Source: JBDSTZ01 sp039927975 (lineage in GTDB: Bacteria; Pseudomonadota; Gammaproteobacteria; Burkholderiales; Burkholderiaceae_D). Taken from it: a stretch of 27,705 nt of DNA. Shown here one piece after another: positions 23,757 to 27,705 of this stretch. The number at the start of each line of letters is the position of its first letter. Position 1 is the first letter of the stretch. The position numbers were made by a program, and so were the translations under genes. The notes under the pieces are model-generated. The model saw only the letters and a program-made list of their open reading frames with translations, had not been told where the DNA came from and searched no databases. Location: the NCBI GenBank assembly GCA_039927975.1, contig JBDSTZ010000085.1:1-27705 (forward strand), given 5' to 3'.

Positions 23757-25176
23757 CGACGCTGGCCGTCGCCACCGGCCTGGCGGTGAATTTCATGTGG
23801 TGGGCGCGGCCCAGCTTTTCCTTGGTGAAGTCGACCTTGAACTGTTCCTTCAGTTCCTTGCCATTCCAGCTGTAGAGCTTGAGGAACTGTTCATTGTCGT
23901 CACCCTTCTTGTCCCAGTTCGCCAGCAGGCTGCTGGTGACGTAGACCCGCTTGCCGTCCCAGCTTTGGCTCACCATGTTGACCTGCTTGCCGGTCTGTTT
24001 CTCGTACACCTGCTTCGGTTTTTCGGGATTCGACAGGTCGAACAGGCGCGTCTTGCCATCCATGAAAGTGTTGACCCACAAGCTCTTGCCGTCGGCCGCA
24101 ATCGAGATGTCGACCGGCAGCGGGGTCTTGGCCGGGTCGCCGATGGCGGCCACGTCCTTCGCTTGCCAGGCGCCGCCGGCGTCCTGCTTGACCAGCCACA
24201 GCTTCGACGTCAGCGCCGACGCCGTGATTGCCCAGTTGTCGCCCGGCTTGAGCGACCAGCGGATTTCCAGCGGCGCGCCGGGCGTGGCGAACACCTGTTT
24301 CGGCTGCATTGTCTTGGCGTCCCACAGCACCATGGTATTGCCGAACTGCTTCATGGCAGCCGGGTCGGCGATCAGCTTGCCGAGCTCGGCCATGTAATTG
24401 TTCTGGCCCGTGAAGCTCGACGTCAGCATCACGTTCTTTTGCGGATTGATGGCGATGTCGTAGCCGTAGCCGTCGCCCTTGACCGCGTTGGCGGCCTGGA
24501 CACCCTTGACACCCTTGACGCCGTTGCCGCCGTTGAGCGCGCCCGCCGGCACCGCCTGCTTGCCGACGAACTCGCCCTTGTTGTTGTAGACCGCCAGCCC
24601 GGTGGCGCCGCCATGGTCCTTGGCGTTCGACAGGAAGCCGATCAGCATGCGGCCCGGGATCGCATAAAACGTGTGCGGCCCTGTGAAGCCGCTCTTTTGT
24701 GCCAGGTCGTCGATGGTGCGCACCAGCTTCGGCCTGGCCGGATCGGTGCCGACGTCGAATACGAAAATCTTGTTATCGTCCAGCCGTCCGGCCCACAGGT
24801 ATTTGCGGTCGTCGGTAAAACCCATGTGGTGAGCCTCGCCGCGTCCGCCCACCGACACGCTGCCGATCACCTTGCCGTAGCTGGCCGACTTCGGATTGGC
24901 GTCGATGGTGACCAGCTTGTCGGAACCGTCGCCCAGGCCCGCCACCCCCAGCGTCCAGACGTGGACGTAATCTTCCTGACCGGTGATCAGGCCCGCCATG
25001 TAGGGCGAGTTGCAGGTCTCGTCGGCGCGCGCGGCGGCCGGCAGGAACAGCATGGCAAACGACCCGAGCAACAGAAACAGCGGCAGCGACAGCAGCAGTC
25101 CACAGGCGGCGCTCAAAACAGCGACGTGCGAACCGTGCGCGCGCAGCCGCGCGGCGGGGGCCGAATGAATTCTCAT
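23722..25176 (-). CDS. mtoX: Methanethiol oxidase (SBP56/selenium-binding protein family)
   Basis: A 484-residue protein with AGGAG about 8 nt before its ATG. A long hydrophobic stretch (LLLSLPLFLLLGSFAMLFLP) ending PAAARA is a Sec signal peptide. The mature part begins DETCNSPYMAG and continues with SBP56 segments: EAHHMGFTDDRKYLWAGRLDD, PHTFYAIPGRMLIGFLSN, NVMLTSSFTGQNNYM, SLLANWDKKGDD and RAHHMKFT. Bacterial exported members are methanethiol oxidases: methanethiol plus O2 and water give formaldehyde, H2S and H2O2 in a copper-dependent reaction in the periplasm. The adjacent SCO gene supports this over a eukaryotic-type selenium-binding role. A GVKGVKGVQAANAVKG stretch (about residue 230) is an odd low-complexity insert. 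A 20-bp palindrome lies about 75-95 bp upstream. Confidence 0.88.
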   Translation of the reverse strand: MRIHSAPAARLRAHGSHVAVLSAACGLLLSLPLFLLLGSFAMLFLPAAARADETCNSPYMAGLITGQEDYVHVWTLGVAGLGDGSDKLVTIDANPKSASYGKVIGSVSVGGRGEAHHMGFTDDRKYLWAGRLDDNKIFVFDVGTDPARPKLVRTIDDLAQKSGFTGPHTFYAIPGRMLIGFLSNAKDHGGATGLAVYNNKGEFVGKQAVPAGALNGGNGVKGVKGVQAANAVKGDGYGYDIAINPQKNVMLTSSFTGQNNYMAELGKLIADPAAMKQFGNTMVLWDAKTMQPKQVFATPGAPLEIRWSLKPGDNWAITASALTSKLWLVKQDAGGAWQAKDVAAIGDPAKTPLPVDISIAADGKSLWVNTFMDGKTRLFDLSNPEKPKQVYEKQTGKQVNMVSQSWDGKRVYVTSSLLANWDKKGDDNEQFLKLYSWNGKELKEQFKVDFTKEKLGRAHHMKFTARPVATASVDGSGARLAAAR

Positions 25177-25250
25177 GGCAAGGTCTCCTGTAACGATCAG
25201 AAGACCATGATAGGTTTCGCCCTGCCGCGCCGGGAGCGGGACCGTACCAA

Positions 25251-25270
25251 GGTTTGATAATTATCAAACC
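25251..25270. promoter_or_regulatory. Perfect 20-bp palindrome upstream of mtoX
   Basis: GGTTTGATAA (25251-25260) followed by TTATCAAACC (25261-25270) is self-complementary over all 20 bases. It lies 75 bp upstream of the mtoX start and 11 bp downstream of the diguanylate cyclase stop. It is AT-rich in GC-rich DNA and has no spacer, which suits a dimeric regulator's operator better than a terminator; no U-tract follows. Confidence 0.65.
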
Positions 25271-25280
25271 ATCTCTAAAT

Positions 25281-26243
25281 TCACTTGGATCGGCCTTGCG
25301 CAAACGAGAATAAGGACATCCCGGTCTCGGCGTCGCCGTCGCGCCATTCGACCCGGTTGCGCCCGGCGTGCTTGGCGCGGTAGAGCTGCTGGTCGGCCGC
25401 CTCAAGCAGCTGGGCCGCTGTCTCGCCCCCGTGCTGGCTGATGGTGGCGCCGCCCACGCTCACCGTCAGCACCGGCGCCACCACCGACTTGGCGTGCGCA
25501 ATGGCCAGCTGTTCGATCGCCTGGCACACGCAGCCGACCAGGTGGCGCGCCTGGGCCGGATAGGTGTCCGGCATCAGCAGCACCAGTTCCTCGCCGCCGT
25601 AGCGCGCCGCCAGGTCGGCCGGGCGCCGCATGAACGAGGCGACCGTGCGCGCCACCGCGCGCAGCACGCGGTCGCCGGCCGGGTGGCCGTAATGGTCGTT
25701 GTACTGCTTGAAGCAGTCGATGTCGAGCAGCGCCAGCGACAGTGGCCGTCCGCTGCCCAGGCCGCGCCGCCACTCGGCGCCGAAGGCTTCGTCGAAGCGG
25801 CGCCGGTTGGCAAGCTCGGTCAACCCGTCGATGTTGACCAGCCGTTCGAGCATGCGGCGCTGACGCTGCACTTGCAGGTGCAGCGCCACGCGCGCCGTCA
25901 CCACGGTCTGGTTGAACGGCTTGGCGATGTAGTCCGAGGCGCCCATGTTCAAGCCGTTGGCCTCGTCCTCCGGCCGGTCCAGGCCCGAAATGAAGATCAC
26001 CGAAATGTGCTCGGTCTGCGGATCGGCGCGCAGGCGCCGCAGCACTTCGTAGCCGTCCATGTCGGGCATCATCACGTCGAGCAGGATCAGGTCGGGCGAG
26101 TGGCGCGCGGCGCGTTCGAGCGCCTGGCTGCCGTTCTTGGCCAGCAGCACCGTGTAATCGGGCTTGAGCAGGTCGCCCAGCACCTGGCGGTTGACCGCGT
26201 CGTCGTCGGCCACCAGCACTTTTTGCATCTCGCCGACGTTCAT
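25281..26243 (-). CDS. Response regulator with GGDEF domain (diguanylate cyclase)
   Basis: A 320-residue two-domain protein. Residues 7-125 form a receiver domain: acidic cluster VADDDAV, phospho-acceptor Asp56 in LLDVMMPD, and Lys108 in YIAKPF. Residues about 140-300 form a GGDEF domain: the DGLTELANRR start, DIDCFKQYND, and the active-site loop RYGGEELVLL. GGEEL is a functional form of GGDEF. An RxxD inhibitory site (RPAD, 207-210) lies five residues before GGEEL, so product inhibition by c-di-GMP is expected. Phosphorylation by a partner kinase should switch on c-di-GMP synthesis. The ATG overlaps the stop of the upstream hybrid kinase gene (ATGA at 26240-26243), so that protein is the likely phosphodonor. 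Confidence 0.95.
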   Translation of the reverse strand: MNVGEMQKVLVADDDAVNRQVLGDLLKPDYTVLLAKNGSQALERAARHSPDLILLDVMMPDMDGYEVLRRLRADPQTEHISVIFISGLDRPEDEANGLNMGASDYIAKPFNQTVVTARVALHLQVQRQRRMLERLVNIDGLTELANRRRFDEAFGAEWRRGLGSGRPLSLALLDIDCFKQYNDHYGHPAGDRVLRAVARTVASFMRRPADLAARYGGEELVLLMPDTYPAQARHLVGCVCQAIEQLAIAHAKSVVAPVLTVSVGGATISQHGGETAAQLLEAADQQLYRAKHAGRNRVEWRDGDAETGMSLFSFAQGRSK

Positions 26244-27705
26244 GCGCTCTCCCCCAGGCTCACGTCGAGCGACTGCGCCAGCGCGGCCAGCGGCGCCAGC
26301 GCGGCGGCGTATTCGATGTCGTCGACCGCCTGGCGGATCGCCGCCAGTTCCGCCGCGTGGCCGCCGTCGGCCAGCACCGTCTGCAGTTCAAGCAGCACGT
26401 CCTCGGCCTGGGCGTCGTCGGCCCGCAGCAGCGCTTCGAGCTGGCGGATCAGGCGCGCCACGTCGGACGGCGCCCGTACCGCCGCCTGCAGCGGCAGCGT
26501 CACCTTGGCCAGGCCGGCCAGCACTGACTCGAGCGCGGCCAGCAATTCCGGCGCCAGCGCCGCCGCCCGCACGCGGTCGCCTTCGCGCAGCGCTTGCTCG
26601 ACGCCGGCCGCCAGGCCCGCCAGCGCGCCCGCGCCTACATAGGGCGCGGCCGACTTGAGGTTGTGCGCAATACCCTGCAAGGGTTCAAAGCGCCCGCTGG
26701 CGAGCGCCTCGCGCACCAGCGGCGGCGCCAGCGCGTATTCCTGCACGAAGCCGCGCACGCGCTTGTGCAGGCGCGCGCGCTTGCGCTCGGCATGCGCCAG
26801 CGCCTTGTCCCAATCGATGCCGTCGATCGGCGGCAGCGCCGCCTCGTCCTCTGCCTGCAGCGGCGCCAGCACGGCCGCGCCGGCGGCCACCGGCACCCGC
26901 CGTCCATTCAGGCGCGCCGGATCGATCCAGCGCAGCAGCGCCTGGAACAGCCGCTCCGGGTCGATCGGCTTGGTCAGGTGGTCGTTCATGCCGGCCGCCA
27001 GGCTTTGCTCGCGGTCGCCGGCCATCGCGTGCGCCGTCATCGCCACGATCGGCAACTGCCCGGCCGGATGGGTGGTGCGGATCTGGCGGGTCGCCGCCAG
27101 GCCGTCGACCTCGGGCATCTGGATATCCATCAGCACCATGTCGTAGTCGCCGTCGCGCACCATCTGCACCGCCTCGCCGCCATGCACGGCGACGTCGACC
27201 TGGATCCGCGCGGCGGCCAGGAAGTCGAGCGCCACCTCGCGGTTGTTGGCGTTGTCCTCGACCAGCAGCACACGCGCGCCGTCCAGCCGCGACAGGTCGC
27301 GCTCGCGCAAGCCCGGCGCCGGCTCGCCGTAGCCGGGCATGGCGACGTCCGGGCGCAGCACCTGCAGCAGGCTGTGATACAGCAGCGAGGGGCCGACCGG
27401 CTTGTGCAGGAAGCCGTCGGCCTGCACCGTGCCTTCCTGCTGGGCCACCTCCTCGCGGGTGCAGGCGCTCACCATCAGGATCGACGGCGGCGCCGCGAAG
27501 CGCTGGTCGGCGCGAATCCGGCGGATCGTCTCGATGCCGTCCCAGCCGGGCATCATGAAGTCCATCAGCACCACGTCGTACGGGTCGCCGGCGGCCACCG
27601 CGCGCGCCAGCATCTCGAGCGCCTGTTCGCCCGAGGCGGCGGCGTCGGCCGTGATGCCGAACGAGCCGAGCATCTCGACCAGCGCGTCGCGCGCGGTGGT
27701 GCTGT
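26240..27705 (-). CDS. Hybrid sensor kinase/response regulator, C-terminal part (REC-REC-HPt)
   Basis: The frame enters from the right edge (…STTARDALVEMLGSFGITAD) and stops at 26240, so only the C-terminal ~487 residues are seen; the sensor and kinase core must lie outside. First a receiver domain: phospho-acceptor Asp in VVLMDFMMPGWDG and Lys in GFLHKPVG. Then a second receiver: RVLLVEDNANNREVA, phospho-acceptor Asp in MVLMDIQMPEVDG, MTAHAM and Lys in HLTKPIDP. Finally an HPt domain with the phosphorylatable His (codon 26663-26665) in GIAHNLKSAAPYVGAGAL. This BarA-like order supports a multi-step phosphorelay ending, most simply, on the coupled diguanylate cyclase. An Ala/Leu-rich helical tail of ~90 residues follows the HPt. 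Confidence 0.93.
   Translation of the reverse strand, partial: STTARDALVEMLGSFGITADAAASGEQALEMLARAVAAGDPYDVVLMDFMMPGWDGIETIRRIRADQRFAAPPSILMVSACTREEVAQQEGTVQADGFLHKPVGPSLLYHSLLQVLRPDVAMPGYGEPAPGLRERDLSRLDGARVLLVEDNANNREVALDFLAAARIQVDVAVHGGEAVQMVRDGDYDMVLMDIQMPEVDGLAATRQIRTTHPAGQLPIVAMTAHAMAGDREQSLAAGMNDHLTKPIDPERLFQALLRWIDPARLNGRRVPVAAGAAVLAPLQAEDEAALPPIDGIDWDKALAHAERKRARLHKRVRGFVQEYALAPPLVREALASGRFEPLQGIAHNLKSAAPYVGAGALAGLAAGVEQALREGDRVRAAALAPELLAALESVLAGLAKVTLPLQAAVRAPSDVARLIRQLEALLRADDAQAEDVLLELQTVLADGGHAAELAAIRQAVDDIEYAAALAPLAALAQSLDVSLGESA

Noticed and set aside
24480..24535. GVKGVKGV repeat in mtoX as a frameshift or assembly error
   Set aside because: The frame is kept on both sides and the family motifs continue, so it is better read as a small in-frame repeat.

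Overview
The window is GC-rich, with compact codon use strongly biased to G/C at third positions. Its genes are of types usual in free-living soil or water beta-proteobacteria: transglutaminase/ATP-grasp/alpha-E cluster, secreted GH31 and GH43 glycosidases, periplasmic methanethiol oxidase with a SCO partner, LysR regulators, c-di-GMP signalling. My best guess is an Oxalobacteraceae member such as Massilia, Duganella or Janthinobacterium. This rests on gene types and composition only; no rRNA or other marker is present.

Layout, left to right. A diacylglycerol glycosyltransferase-like gene runs off the left edge (1-560, minus). Next come a low-complexity Gly/Ala/Pro protein whose 3' end recurs as degenerate 52-bp repeats, a small acidic protein split by an apparent 1-base frameshift, and a DksA/TraR zinc-finger protein. 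At 2521-9916 a minus-strand cluster encodes a transglutaminase with an expanded Gln-Thr tract, a large transglutaminase-DUF2126 protein, and a circularly permuted ATP-grasp fused to alpha-E. Such sets have been proposed to make or modify peptide tags. From 9917 to 11790 the DNA looks eroded: short tandem repeats, an RmlD-like fragment and a Crp/Fnr fragment joined at the same few bases with both 5' halves missing, a DUF1059 gene, a 40-codon gene and small repeats.

At 11785-15455 a GH43 lipoprotein and a secreted GH31 enzyme are divergently transcribed, suggesting hemicellulose or oligosaccharide breakdown. A LysR regulator and a divergent, exported metallo-beta-lactamase-fold protein follow, with a LysR-type dyad between them. 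The most notable gene is at 17495-20665: a 1056-residue protein with an Mrr-like nuclease domain, a STAND/NACHT-like P-loop NTPase and a long helical C-terminus. This is the layout of single-protein anti-phage sensors of the Avs type. It stands alone among housekeeping-like genes, and a sampled part of it is visibly poorer in G+C.

Beyond it lie a secreted S9 prolyl-oligopeptidase-family peptidase and a methanethiol oxidase (mtoX)-SCO pair. A perfect 20-bp palindrome sits upstream of mtoX. At the right edge, a hybrid kinase C-terminus (two receiver domains plus HPt) is translationally coupled to a response-regulator diguanylate cyclase. I saw no tRNA, rRNA, CRISPR array, integrase or intact insertion sequence.
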